64,000 nucleotides of DNA from Diabrotica undecimpunctata. Its lineage: Eukaryota; Arthropoda; Insecta; Coleoptera; Chrysomelidae. Below are positions 10,840 through 22,630 of the stretch, one piece after another. The notes beneath the pieces are model-generated. The model had not been told where the DNA came from, made no database searches, and saw nothing but the letters and a program-made list of their open reading frames with translations. The stretch's first letter is position 1; each line of letters opens with the position of its first letter. Made by a program: the position numbers and the translations under genes. The stretch lies in assembly GCF_040954645.1 (NCBI RefSeq), contig NC_092803.1, forward strand, positions 63,629,484-63,693,483, given 5' to 3'.

Positions 10840-12190
10840 GAAATCAATGTATTTCGGCTCAACTCCGCTCTAGGTGGTTGGCCAACAAAAGGTTGTCAAA
10901 TAACTATATTATAAAAATCCAATACTTCAGCGGGCTGCTGGATTATGAACTCATTCAAGAACAAGTCAAAACTCCACCCAAATAGGTTATCTAGAATCAT
11001 TGTGAAAACTAGACTACACAAGCAGTTATTATGCTGTCAAACCACCTATCGCTTAGTTATAGTCCAAGAGATAGAGCCGAAATTTTGAACTGATCAGTAA
11101 TATGACATTTCTCTATTGGAATATATTCATTGTAACTGGGTTAAGACTTTGCCTTACAGGCCGACGCCCCTCGTGGTACAGGGGGTGGCTATACAGGGAT
11201 GAAGTTGTCATTTTTTTTTCGGAAAAATTAACAATCGATAATATGGCTGAAAATTTGCCCAGAGTAAGATCTTGGTATAACTAGGGTTGGTACAGAGAGC
11301 CGTAAAACGGGGTCAAATGTACCACTTGCCTGGGCATTTTAGGTCTCGGTAACAATTTTCAAACTGATTTTATTATATTTTTATACTGATTGATTTGAAA
11401 ATTTGTATGCTGACTTCTATTTTACTATTCTGAGAAGCCTCAAGTAGAGTTTTCCTCAAAATTTTCCAAAAAAATTTCCGTAAATGAAAATTTTCGTAAT
11501 TTTTTGAGGTAAAATCTAATTTGCAGAATCCTTTCGATTCTCTGTAAGTTACACCATGATTTTTTTCCAAAAATTTTCAAACGATTTTTCCGATAAGAAA
11601 AAAAAACTCGTCATCGTCTGAATCTTTTATAGAATATTTTGTAGTTTTAAAATGATATTATGATAATGTTTTTTTTTTAACTAAAGTCATATTTACTTTA
11701 CAAATCACATTTTTTTCTTAAATATAAATATTTTACGAATTAATTTTTAATTGAATAAATGTTTGATGTTTTATTAAATTAAAGTAATTTTATAATGTTA
11801 ACTATTAAATATTTTTGGTATAACAAATAGTAATTTTACTTATTTTTTATTACAATAAAAAGGTATTTAAATTTATATTGCATAGATAATGGTTGTTCAG
11901 ATATAAGAAAAATTTGATTTATTATTACATTAATAATCAAATACAAAATATATTATTTCTATTTATCAATAGGTAAAATTCAATTTGTAGAATTCCTTTA
12001 ACATTTTACAAATAATTATTAATAAAAATCAATTTAATAGTGGAATTATCAATTTTTAAGTTTTGAAATTTACTTTGTAGATATTTTCAATATTTTTTTT
12101 AACTTTCAAATTGATTGAATTTTTTTTTCATTAGTTAATTAATTATAATTTTACCAATTCTGTTTGGACATTAATTTTGCATCACTATTA

Positions 12191-12265
12191 TTTTAAAATA
12201 TTAAAATATTAAAATATAAAAATATTAAAATATTAAAATTTTAAAATATTAAAATATTAAAATAA
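12191..12265. repeat. Tandem repeat of an 8-9-bp AAAATATT unit
   Basis: About eight imperfect head-to-tail copies of TTAAAATAT-type sequence lie immediately before the ATG at 12268, inside the foldback core. Confidence 0.85.
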
Positions 12266-12267
12266 TA

Positions 12268-12874
12268 ATGATGCGCGTTCCATTTAGATCAGTAATTCTA
12301 GACGCATGCGCTAAATGTAATAAGTATCAAGATGCTTTTATCCAACTTGGTGAAACTGACTTCGATTGTAATGAAGTTTTTGAAACCTTAGAAACTTTCA
12401 TATGTCACTTATATGGAACAGGACTGACGAGAACAATTCCAAAAAGAAAAGTAAACGATGTCAGATTTTCACTATTTAACCGGCAGTATAAGTTGCATGA
12501 TGTGAACGAGCCTTTTAAAAAAAAAACCAAAAAATTTCGATGCTTCAAGCTTACCACCATGTCAAGATGAATTACACCAACATCTACTGCGAGCTCATTA
12601 TATTTCAAATATTTGGACAAATGCTCATAAAAATGTACCAACAGAATTGATTGTTGAAGAACATGGTTGGGAGTTTGAAGATGAAACATATAAATTCAAA
12701 TGGTTTAGTGGACCTCAGATGCCAGAATCAGTTCGACAAGTAGTGATTGAAAATGAAGCAGATAATGAATGTGATATTTTTATGAAAAATGACGAAATTT
12801 TTAAAGTTTTTCTAAATTTTTTTTTCTTATCGGAAAAATCGTTTGAAAATTTTTGGAAAAAAATCATGGTATAA
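12268..12874 (+). pseudogene. Fragment of a multicopy arthropod transposon-associated protein
   Basis: The first frame (12268-12570) reads DACAKCNKYQDAFIQLGET, then ETFICHLYGTG and VNDVRFSLFNRQY. After a frameshift in an A-run near 12520-12545, a second frame carries LPPCQDELHQHLLRAHYISNIW and, from 12647, LIVEEHGWEFEDETYKFKWF. I know similar text (a K-CN block, F-x-C-x-LYG, LPPCQ-x-L...RA-YI-x-IW, GW-x-x-x...W) from C-termini of uncharacterised multicopy insect proteins. I cannot name the family or assign a function. The last codons run into the right arm of the foldback, so the fragment appears captured and truncated. Confidence 0.5.
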
Positions 12875-13626
12875 TTGACAGAAAATCGAAAGGATTCTAC
12901 AAATTAGATTTTACCTCAAAAAATTACGAAAATTTTCTTGGAAAATTTTGAGGAAAACTCTACTTGACGCTTTTCAGAATAGTAACAGAAGTAAGCATAC
13001 AAATTTTCAAATCAATCGGTATAAAAATATCATAATAAAATCAGTTTGAAAATTGTTACCGAGACCTAAAATGCGCAGGCAAGTGGTACATTTGGCCCCG
13101 TTTTATGGCTCTCTGTACCAACCCAGCTGTCCGCTCTTTTGATTTAGAGTTTTTAGGGGCTAAATAATGAGCCGTGAAAATGGCGGACATATTACTTATC
13201 GTTAATTTTTCCCCAAAAAATTGCAACTTCACCCCTGTCCGCCACCCCTTATGTATCCACTCTCGCGTCCGCCCTTTGGGATTTCGACTAGTTATACCAA
13301 GATCTTAGCAAATTTTCAGCCATATTATCAATCGTTATTTTTCCGAAAAAAATGACAACTTCATCCCTGTATAGCCACCCCCTGTACCACGAGGGGCGTC
13401 CGCCTGTAAGGCAAAGTCTTACATAGAGAAATGTCATATTACTAATCAGTTCAAAATTTCGGCTCTATCTCTCCGACTATTAGGCAAGCTCCTCTTTCCT
13501 TTAAAGGAGACAGATAGTTGAACGATATTTTATACAATGTCTATCACCGGGTATGGATTTATTTGTGTCCAAGTTTTATATTGGTCCACTATTTCAAATG
13601 CAGTTCAAACAGACATATATTAAATT

Positions 13627-13653
13627 GTATGTTCCGTTTTAAATTCGTTCAAT
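13627..13653. repeat. 27-bp inverted repeat, right copy
   Basis: Exact reverse complement of 10813-10839; lies about 150 bp outside the right arm of the foldback element. Confidence 0.85.
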
Positions 13654-13885
13654 CTGTATATTCTTTATTACAATCTGTACAAGGGATACTGATATTGGTT
13701 GTTATTTCTTTAGGATGTCTATCCTTCAATTTAAATTTCAACACTTTATATTACATATAAAACTGTTTTATTTAAAATTTTTACATTTGTAACATATTTA
13801 AATATTCTGGTTAAAGCGTATAAAAAAGAATAATTGTTTCCCTCCTTTGAAATTAAATGTGAGTCAGCTATTATCAACTAATTTT

Positions 13886-13891
13886 TTTTCC

Positions 13892-13977
<86 letters not shown>

Positions 13978-13994
13978 TATATATATATATATAC

Positions 13995-14051
<57 letters not shown>
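13886..14051. repeat. (TA)n microsatellite
   Basis: About 165 bp of nearly pure AT dinucleotide with a few AA or TTAA interruptions. Confidence 0.95.
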
Positions 14052-14052
<1 letters not shown>

Positions 14053-15579
14053 AAACTTTAAGAAAAAAATTCGATTCTCCTGCGGTTTATGCCATAATTT
14101 GAGTAAAATTTCTTCAGAGAATTACTTTTATTTCGCAATTCACCTCCTATAAGAAACCCAATAACATATGCCGGCCGACCTTTGATAAAAGCTAATTGAA
14201 GACATGAGAAAATTATAATTTCCCTAGACTGTAATGATCGTGAGGTGCGGCGTCCTAGGTCGAAAATAAAATATCCCGATAATGTCTACAGGACATGACA
14301 AGAATGAATTTGATATTCTCATGCCGCATTTTAAATATTTTCTATCTTGAATCACATTATTCTCTACATTAATACCTAAAGATAAACATCTCGTTGGTTT
14401 TTACTATTTTGTTTTGTCACGGACTGAAAAGTGTACAGTTGACGAGGTGAGATGTTAATCGTACACGGTAATACTTTACAAACAACTATTGATTTCTATA
14501 CAGATGTATATTATCTACTCCCATATTTTAATATGAAAATTATGATTAAAAAAAAATCCGTTGAAGGTATTTTATTAAACTAACAAAAAGGAAGACATTA
14601 TTAACTTTTATAGTAGTTTATACATAGAATGAAATACGATTCAGGACTTTATATATTTAATATATTATTTTAATTATAATATATAATGTATTAAGTATTT
14701 TAAATATTATATATTTAATAAATATTTATCGGAAGTGGTCTAGTATTGACATATTTAATTTAAGTCAAAAGACTATTCCACTTTTAGAAAAGAAAAGACG
14801 GCGCGGCGATGAGACACAAAGAGAGATAGAGAGAATAAGAGAATATATGTAATATGTTTGATTTTGTTCTTAACAGAGAAAATTAGTATATGTTCTCGAT
14901 TTTCTGTTAACAAAGTAAAGAGTCAATTACTTCGTAATATCAACCTGTTATTTTGAATTTGTGTTAATTCATAAGAAGTTTTCAGTCTATTGTTATTAAA
15001 TTCATGTATTGTAATTCACTTCAACTTAGTGAGAATCTTGTTTTAATGTTTGTGTGCTGTTTTGTTCTAGTTTGGGTTCATTAATATAATTTCCTGACAA
15101 ACTTTATCACTCAAGAAAGTTCCAAAAGATTTAATTGTTTTATTTTATTCTCATATTGTAATAATAAATAAGACAGTTTGTGTGACGGCTCTTTAGATAT
15201 AGTAACAAATGAATTTTGATAACGAATCATTTCTGATGAAAATAAAAACTAAAATATGATATCCTTCAATTATATGCGCTTCGTGTGTCTGTCCTCTTCT
15301 CCGGTAATTGGTAAAAGAAGAACGATTTTTTATGCAACACATACACATAAAAATAATGTGGGCGGAATTATGATCCTGGTATTATTTCCGAGAAAACTAG
15401 AAAAAGTATGACAGCTAGCAAAAATTTTGCTTCATTCATCATTTTCGACTCTCGAGTTAAAATTTGTAATCGAAGAATTTTCTTTTTGTCAGACACAATC
15501 TTATACGAGTAAAAATGCATATTTGGGTCCATAAGAATTATTTTAAAAGTTAGTATTGGGGCCCATCATTACTAACTTA
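14052..15579. other. Non-coding AT-rich stretch
   Basis: No coding similarity is seen. A G/A-rich patch (GAGAGATAGAGAGAATAAGAG) lies near 14820-14840. Confidence 0.4.
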
Positions 15580-15581
15580 TA

Positions 15582-16908
15582 CAGTGATGAGTGTCTTACT
15601 GCCCGGCTTTTTAACGTAATAGATAGAAAACATAGGTACCTTGTGAAATAAAAAGAGATGAAACTCGTAGAGGTGGAAAATAATCGGTAGAAACCTATAA
15701 TTTACATTACATTACATTACCACTATCGATAGTCTCACACCTTTGGACGTTAGCTTCGAGCTAAATCACCTCGGTCATAATTATTAGGTGTAACGTCGTT
15801 TGTGTGACGTAATTTTTATTTTTAATTTGGCATAAAGTAAAAACTGATTGACCACAATAAAGCAAAAATGTGAATAAAATAATTTAATTAATAGTGATTA
15901 GTTAATCTAAAGTTTTAAATTATTAATCAAGAATAATTTCTACTATGATTTGAGGAGTTTTATACACCCTTGTCACAGAATAATTATCAATCCTTCGTTG
16001 CTTACACAGACGTCGCAGACGATTAGAGTTCAAAACCCACATTGTGGTTTTCTTTGTTTTTTAATAATTTGAAATTATGCAGTTTTGCTTTGAATCACTA
16101 AACATTTATGTTACTCGTTACTAGTATTAGAAGTGTTTAAAGTTAAACATAAATATCTTATTAAAAAAACAGTATCGTTGTACTTCGAAAATAAAGTAAA
16201 AATTCTTCAAAATTAAAAGAACGTTTAAAAAATGTTTAAATAAGTAAAAATTCTACAAAAATAAACTGTACAGAGGACAGAGAACTGTAAATCTACCTGT
16301 ACAGAGGAATTGATATTAACACTGAGATTCACCGGATTATTTTGCATTCACAACTGAAGACTGTTAAACTGGAATTGAATTTGAATTATTTTGTATTTCC
16401 ATTTTATAACATTGGAATAAGAATAAATTGTAAATAATCAGATTTTCGAAAACTTGTTACCTAATATGTATCATATTTTCTATTATTTTTTGATTGAATA
16501 AAACAAAAATTTTATCCTTGGTGTGAATTGAACCCCAACCTTCTTGTCAATAGACCACTTCTCTAACTATTACACCAATTCTACATACAATAATTGTTTT
16601 CGGAGGGAACATACCTACCTTTAGTTCAGTCAAATATTTCACTTGAGTTATTTTTATTATTAACTAACTGAAAGATTTATAATTTAAAATCGCTACTAAT
16701 TAATGTTTTTTACTATAATATATCTTAATTCGATCATTTATTCTAACATCAGAAATTATTAAAATAAAATATTTTCGAGGTCGTCCGTATAATTATGACT
16801 GAAGTCAAATAGCCACGTCGAAAACTAGTTTATCTCGTACTATCTCACAACTTAATCTATCTTCTATCCTTTCCGCTATTTTGCCGGGTGGTAAGACACT
16901 CATCACTG
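15582..16908. mobile_element. Non-autonomous TA-flanked DNA transposon (mariner-type MITE)
   Basis: Inverted ends begin CAGTGATGAGTGTCTTAC at 15582 and, on the other strand, at 16908. Good matching continues for about 28 bp and weaker matching (TTGTGARATA, GAGAT.AAACT) for about 90 bp. TA lies directly outside both ends (15580-15581 and 16909-16910), as in Tc1/mariner insertions. The 1.3-kb interior has no transposase frame, so it would need one supplied in trans. A tRNA-like segment lies inside (16519-16585). Superfamily is inferred from the TA target and the CAGT start. Confidence 0.75.
16519..16585 (-). repeat. tRNA-like segment, decayed tRNA pseudogene or SINE head
   Basis: Read on the minus strand, TGGTGTAATAG fits the A-box consensus, and GGTTCAATTCA fits the B-box except for the last two bases, at about tRNA spacing. 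The arms between look like GTTAGAGAAGTGGTCTATTGAC followed by an AGAAGGTTGGGG variable/T-arm region. The T-stem does not pair well, so it is not a functional tRNA. Confidence 0.4.
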
Positions 16909-17289
16909 TATTAACAACAGTGGTTTACTTGTTTAATTGTCAGATTGCACACCTGTATTTTTAATTTACTTATTTAGTCTGTTTAACATTTATAACCGAA
17001 TGGGGGCTTTTTTTAGTTATTTTTTGTACAGGTTTATGAATTGCAATAATCAAAAATTTTGCATGTACTGAGGAAATTAAAAAGGTGTCATGTTATTAGT
17101 GGTTTTATTCTCTTTCTTATTGTAATAAGATTATTTTATATTTATTTTTTTTTATTTAAATTAACGTGCATGTGACATCTATAGTTATTAGGACGAGTTA
17201 CGATTTACATGGTAATATCATATAACAAAATAATGTAGTTTACATTTAACATAAAAAGAAAATAATAAAAACTGGTTGCTCTGTGCTAT

Positions 17290-19797
17290 TTAGGACCTCT
17301 TTAAAGATAGTACTGATATCGGGCTGTTGGCGTATTTTGGCATAAAAAGTTATTCGGAGCTAAGATTCGGAGAGTCGTATTACAGTGCCGACATTTTTGT
17401 TGTGGATATGATGTCATCAGGTAGTCATGAGTTAGACGGGTATGTCCTATACGCAATTTTCTTATGATTGCTATAGTTGGAGATAAACTGGGATAGGTAA
17501 GTAGGTTAACTGAGGGTTTAATTTAATGCGGCGCTGAAGTAACTTTATTCCAATGAATCTGCAAGGTGGATAGATTAAGCTTCTTCAGTCTAGCTTTGAG
17601 ATCGTTGCAAATTTGTATATTGATAACGGTGACTGTGGATGGTTCTGCTTTTTTGGCAAGGTAATCAGCTTTTTCGTTACCACTAATACCGACATGGGAT
17701 GGTACCCATATCAGAGTGGCAGTTGTATTTTGGTTTATAAGAAGCTAATATCTATCATAAATATCTTGGACCATAGAATGGTTGGTGAATATAGCATTAA
17801 TGAAGTGTATAGAGGAAAGTGAATCAGAGCATATGGCCATGTATGTATTTGGATACTGTTGGGCATATTTGAAAGCATGTGAGATAGCTAGTAGTTCACC
17901 AGTGTGGATACTATACCAAGGAGAAATTTTAGAGAGTTCGATAGGCTGTTGTACAGTGGTTACAAAATATCCAACAACGCTTTTAGTCTTTGACGCGTCA
18001 GTGTAAAGAACTAGGTTATATTTATTTTGTTTATAAGTTCTAGAAAGAGAATTCTTAATTTACTAATACTGGTATCTTAATTGTTTAATTTTCTGAGGGA
18101 AATATCATGATGTGGGAGTATGTTGGTCCAATAGGCAATATTGAAGAATGGTAGAGTTCTGGATTCAGACAAATTTATATCTTTCAGTAACGACTGTAGA
18201 AGACTAGAAATAGGATGTATAATTAAGTTACATGTAGGGTTGTTATGGGGTTGATGAGATGATGTAATTAAATGATATACTAGATTGGATGGATTGGAAG
18301 AAATTGCAGCAGCATAGGAGAGGAGAACCTCCTATATGTTAAGCCATATACGAGGTTCATTAGCTTTACAGTAAAGATTTTTTGTCGGACTAGAACGAAA
18401 TGCTCCAAGACATAGACAAATAGCCGTGTTGTGTACTGTATTTAGTGAATTTAGTGATTAGTGATTTAGTTTCAGACATATAGATGAAACATTCATAGTC
18501 GAGCTTGGAGCGGATTAGTGATCTGTAATGTTTCAGTAACGTAGTTTCTTCCACGCCCCAATGATTATTTGAGAGTGTTTTGATTATATTTAACCTTTTT
18601 AAACAAACTTTTTTAAGTTCCTGTATGTGTTGTTTTCAGGTTAATCTTGAATCAAATATCAGCCTTAATATTTTGCAATTATCAACAACCGGTAATTTAA
18701 AGTTGTTGATAGTGATTTCAGGATTTTATTCTTCTGCTAAATTTAATAACTTTGAATTTAGAGTGGGAGAGGGTAAGTCTTAGAGAAGCTACTCTGTTTT
18801 GTAGCTCATTTACTCCTAATTATACTAGTAGTTGCGTTGGATTTACCATGATAGTACCTTATTAGGTAATCGGCATACAATACGCACTTGATTGGTGAAG
18901 TTATATTTTCACTTCACTTGCTAATCAAAAGAATGAATAAGGATGTGCTTAAAACTGAACCTTAATGAACTCCATCATGCTGGATGTGTGGAGAAGACAG
19001 AAAGTTATTGACAGAGACCCTGAACGATCTAGATGTTAAAAAGTTTTTGATAAATGCGTATATGTTGCCAGTAATGTTACATTCAGAAAGTTTCTCAAGG
19101 ATTGCGTTTCTAGAGATGTTATCAAATCCGCCTTCTATATCTTGCTTGCAATTAATTGAGTTGGCAATATGGGTTTGGGGTATTAGCAGAGTATCTCTTG
19201 TGAAGTTTTTTTTTGGTAGCCAGATTGTTCATTTGGAATAATCTTGTGTTTCTCAAAATACTATAAAATACGTTTGTTGATCATTTTTTCGATTAGCTTA
19301 CACATAGTCCATACGAGGGAGATGGGCCTGTAATATTGTGGAAAGATAGTTGGCTGATTGGCTTGAGTATTGGTATAACAATAGATTTACTCCACTGAGA
19401 TGAAAATTTATGGGAACTCCAGATTATATTATATAAATTAAGGAGTTTATTAAGACCATAATTAGACAAATGCTTTAGGAATTCATAAGGAATATCATCA
19501 GACCCAGCTGCGGTGTTTCTACTAAGTTCATGTGAAGTGATCTATATACCATTTGAAATTAAACGAGTAATTTTATTATTAGTTTTGTGACCTTGAATTT
19601 GTCGTATTTTATTCCAAAGTTAACTAGGATTGGAATTTTCGTTAATGGATGATACGTAATCTTGTCAGGATGATTTTTTACTTTTTTTTAACTACGTGTT
19701 TGGCTTTGGCTTTAAATTTTATATAATTTATTAGATTTTCAAGGCTTCTATTTTTTTGGTTCTTATTTAAGCTTTTTTGGATACACGAATCGCCTCT
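17290..19797 (-). pseudogene. I-like LINE ORF2: RT and RNase H part
   Basis: The RT part shows SLVWTMCKLIEKMI (about 19300), NEQSGYQKK, and CVLYADYLIRYYHG (about 18870), where the second catalytic Asp of YADD is Tyr. The RNase H part reads DASKTKSVVGYF, IHTGELLAISHAF, CSDSLSSIHFINAIF (18006-17760) and, after a frameshift, LIWVPSHVGISGNEKADYL (17730-17650), so the D, E, D and second D positions are recognisable. The C-terminal tail has LRIGHTRLTHDYLM and a Cys/His pair near 17400-17440. Loss of a YADD Asp makes the RT dead. Confidence 0.78.
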
Positions 19798-20340
19798 TCA
19801 GAAAGATCCAGAGGAAATATTAAAATAAGTATCAGATTCTGTGTTAAGAAGACAAGAGTTTGTGCAGTTAATAATATTTTCAACTACTTTTCCCCGTCCA
19901 AATGTTGATTGAGAACCCCACACACTGTTATATGCATTGAAGTCTCCTGTGAGTATAAACGGATGAGGAAGTTGGAATATAAGTTTTAGAAGCTCTTCTT
20001 CTATTAGAGAATGGTTTGGGGGAATACATATGGAGCAGATGGTAAGTTTATTAGGGCAATATGTAGTTATGGCAATGGTCTCAAGATTCGTTATTAAAGG
20101 TAGCATTGTTGAGAAGATTTCGCTGGACGCAAATATTGATGCACCTCCACTATCTCTTATGCAGTTCGTCCTAATAAAGTGGTATTCTTCAAATGATTTA
20201 GGATGAGGAATATTAGTTAGAGTAAAATTAGTCTCTTGGAGACAAAGAAAATCTGGATGGTAAATTAATGTAAGATATTGTATGTGTTCAAGGCGCGGAC
20301 AGTATCCGTTGCAGTTCCATAGTGAATTTAAAAATTAATT
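19798..20340 (-). pseudogene. I-like LINE ORF2: endonuclease domain
   Basis: An open frame of about 180 codons (the first ATG is only at 20106) reads LWNCNGYCPRLEHIQ, then PDFLCLQETNFTL, GGASIFASSEI and PHPFILTGDFNAYNSVWG. These are the N-terminal, QETN and GDFNAHN-type blocks of an apurinic endonuclease. The frame closes at 19798 where the RT linker should continue. Confidence 0.8.
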
Positions 20341-20395
20341 TAGTTAGTAAAAAGAATATACCTTCTACTAATTACGTAATTTTTAAAACATATCA

Positions 20396-21216
20396 TTAAA
20401 GTTTGTCCAAAGTAATAAAGATCCTATAATTTGTATTGTCATATGAGATTACAATTGAAGTATTTAACTCAAAGTATTCTTTATCTGGTATCACAAAGAC
20501 TGAGCGTCGAAAACTGAAGATGTGAGCACATTCGTCTTCTGGTGAACTACATCGGATAATCGAGATAGAGGAAGCAAATTGTAGTCCAAGTTCATTTTTA
20601 AAGTTGCTTGCTCTACGAGTGCATTCGGGATCGAAGGACACACTTTAGAAAGTAGTATCCTCTTTACAGTTGTAATAAGTCTGGGAATAGATATTATTGA
20701 ATTTCTAACAAAAATAGTCGATTTATTTTTTAGAAGATTATCTACTACGGATACGGAAGAAAGATATATGCATATACGCTGGTTAGAAATACGTGAAGCA
20801 AAGGTTATTTCTTTAGGGGTAACAATTTCGTCAATTGCCTTTATGCAATCAAATAGCACTACATCTGGGATAGTGTTCATAACAATGTCTTGAGTTCTAC
20901 TGTGACATGATGTTGCTGTTATAGATTTTTTCTGTGTTCAGTCGTTGGCTTCTGAAATAGGAATGAATATTAAATTAATACTCCATGATTTTGTCATTTC
21001 TAATTCCTGTGGAATACATTTGCTATCGGGTGTATTTGAATTTATTATGTAGCTATTCTACTTAGTGATCATCTTATCCCATGCTCACTGATTTTTGTAT
21101 CGATAGGTGTGCCAGTTATTTTCTTAATACTATTTTTCCAGTCTCCTAGAAGAGTGGTTGATGTCTTTTTTGGGCGTTTCTGGTTTTGAATTTTTGAAAA
21201 TAAATTAATCATTCAT
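20396..21216 (-). pseudogene. I-like LINE ORF1 (gag-like)
   Basis: Frames on the minus strand read LINLFSKIQNQKRPKKTS and LLGDWKNSIKKITGTPID (21216-21090). IPDVVLFDCIKAIDEIV with SNQRICIYLSSVSVVDNLL follows (20880-20740), then RRSVFVIPDK and ISYDNTNYRIFITLDKL (20520-20396). This matches the region upstream of the zinc knuckles in insect I-like ORF1 proteins, which coat LINE RNA. The zinc knuckles themselves are not recognisable downstream. Two frameshifts are needed. Confidence 0.6.
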
Positions 21217-21836
21217 GTTTCACCGTTTTTTCTTGTCTGTCGTTCGTTTCCTCTTAATTTCTGAATATTTGGTACACACTAACTATATACATATATCACT
21301 TTTTTCCACTCTAATACTTCCATTTCCTCTCATTGTCATACACTTATTTGTATTTCGTATCTTTATTTTTATATTCTTTTTCCATCTCCATCAGAATCAA
21401 ATCTGCTTCGCCTTTTGTTTTAAATTTTCTGTGACAGCAGATAAAATAGCCTGCTGAATTTTGTCCCACTGTTAGTCTATGTGATTTTTAGTAAATTAAA
21501 GGTAATCTGGTCTTTCTACCTTCGACGTACATTTTCATATTTTAATTATTCAATATCCAATTATTGTTCCTGGTCCACATTCACATTTATATCAATTAAC
21601 AGTTCTACACAAATGTCATCTGAAGTTTTCGATGGATTACTAGTTCATTTATAATAGCACTTACAGTTATTTTCGAGCTGACGTTTTGACAAGGCACATG
21701 TTCAGTAATATTATTCAATCAACGGTAATATATAAATGACATTTTATGAATTTAAATTAAAATTGAAGAATATAAAATCAAAACAGTTAGACTGGTTTAA
21801 TTAAAGAGTTATTTTGATTAATAAGTTATTTTCACT

Positions 21837-21908
21837 GGCTCGTTGGTCTAGGGGTATGATTTCCGCTTAGGGTGCGGGAGGTCCCGGGTTCAAATCCCGG
21901 ACGAGCCC
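21837..21908 (+). tRNA. tRNA-Pro: tRNA-Pro (anticodon AGG)
   Basis: The 72-nt sequence folds as a cloverleaf. The acceptor stem GGCTCGT pairs with ACGAGCC, with discriminator C. The anticodon stem TCCGC/GCGGG (one G-U) closes the loop TTAGGGT with anticodon AGG. The T-stem CCGGG pairs with CCCGG around TTCAAAT. The A box TGGTCTAGGGG and B box GGTTCAAATCC match the Pol III consensus. It has no intron and CCA is not encoded, as expected for eukaryotes. Five Ts follow at 21913-21917. Confidence 0.96.
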
Positions 21909-21912
21909 AAAG

Positions 21913-21917
21913 TTTTT
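21913..21917 (+). terminator. Pol III terminator of tRNA-Pro
   Basis: TTTTT begins 5 nt after the mature 3' end; a second T-run follows at about 21920-21926. Confidence 0.8.
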
Positions 21918-22630
21918 GTTTTTTATATTTTTATTTTTGTGATATTTATATCCACAAGATAAAGTACAATCATTAATATGATATAATTAACCCCATCCAA
22001 ACAAATTAATGCTTTATTTATGCTAATATAGAAATTGGTATGAATAGTCTGGACATACAAAACAAGTAGATGATATAGAACTAATGATTAATGATTCCTT
22101 TTCAGCCAAAACTTTCTTTTCAAATGTGTTTATTCGCCTAATAGATACTAAAGTAGGGAAAATTGTACTTCTAAATTAAAATCTTATGGTGCTAATTACA
22201 ATATTATTAGGAAATCGTTTTGCAACGCTGCCACTTCTTACATCTCATTGCATCCGTAAAGTTATTGTGAATTATCGAAAACATTAGAGGAATGTGGACG
22301 TATTTAAATAATTATTTTATTTATTACAGAGAAAATTGGAAGACAAACAAATTAGATAAAATAATTAAAACAGCCAGATAATAATATTAATAGATAATGA
22401 GAAAACAAATTAGATAAAAAAAATAATATTGATGAATGAATTAAATAAATAATAAAAAAATGATAATATAACCTACAAGCAATTGTCCTTTATATATACA
22501 CACAACAAAATTTATATGGAACCACCATGTATTTTAAACTAACATTTATTTCTTTTGAAAAAACTACTTGTTAATGTTGCGAAGAATAAAGGTTTTTATT
22601 CTGTTGAATGAATCCTTTTTTGTGTTTTCA
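21918..22630. other. Non-coding AT-rich stretch
   Basis: No gene seen. A-rich, repeated AATTAGATAAAAT-type phrases near 22340-22440. Confidence 0.4.

Larger units (their letters stand above)
11060..13479. mobile_element. Foldback-like element with long inverted arms and a gene fragment
   Basis: The left arm (11060-about 11612) and right arm (about 12816-13479) are inverted copies over hundreds of bases. Shared blocks include GATAGAGCCGAAATTTTGAA, CGCCCCTCGTGGTACAGGGG and GAAAAATCGTTTGAAAATTT. The left arm has a 25-bp insertion near 11117-11142. The right arm has about 190 extra bases near 13127-13310 that resemble a second copy of the arm's own subterminal unit. Both ends read TAGTC, and TTA lies outside both (11057-11059 and 13480-13482), a possible 3-bp duplication. 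The arms enclose an AT-rich core and the gene fragment at 12268-12874. No transposase is visible, so it is probably non-autonomous. Confidence 0.8.
17100..21480 (-). mobile_element. I-like LINE, nearly full length but decayed
   Basis: Minus-strand reading gives, in order, an ORF1/gag-like region (21216-20340), an endonuclease (20340-19798), an RT (about 19760-18010), an RNase H (about 18010-17610) and a C-terminal tail (17610-17290). This order with RNase H is that of I-clade LINEs (I, Nimb, Loa, R1 groups). Many frameshifts and stops are present. The 3' end lies in AT-rich sequence near 17100-17280, without an obvious duplication. Confidence 0.8.

Noticed and set aside
13518..13760. Plus-strand 80-aa hydrophobic frame
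   Set aside because: AT-driven composition; it overlaps the 27-bp inverted repeat and shows no family resemblance.
15700..15720. ACATTACATTACATTAC as a CRISPR-like or functional repeat
   Set aside because: A few units of a 5-bp simple repeat. No spacer-repeat structure exists anywhere in the window.
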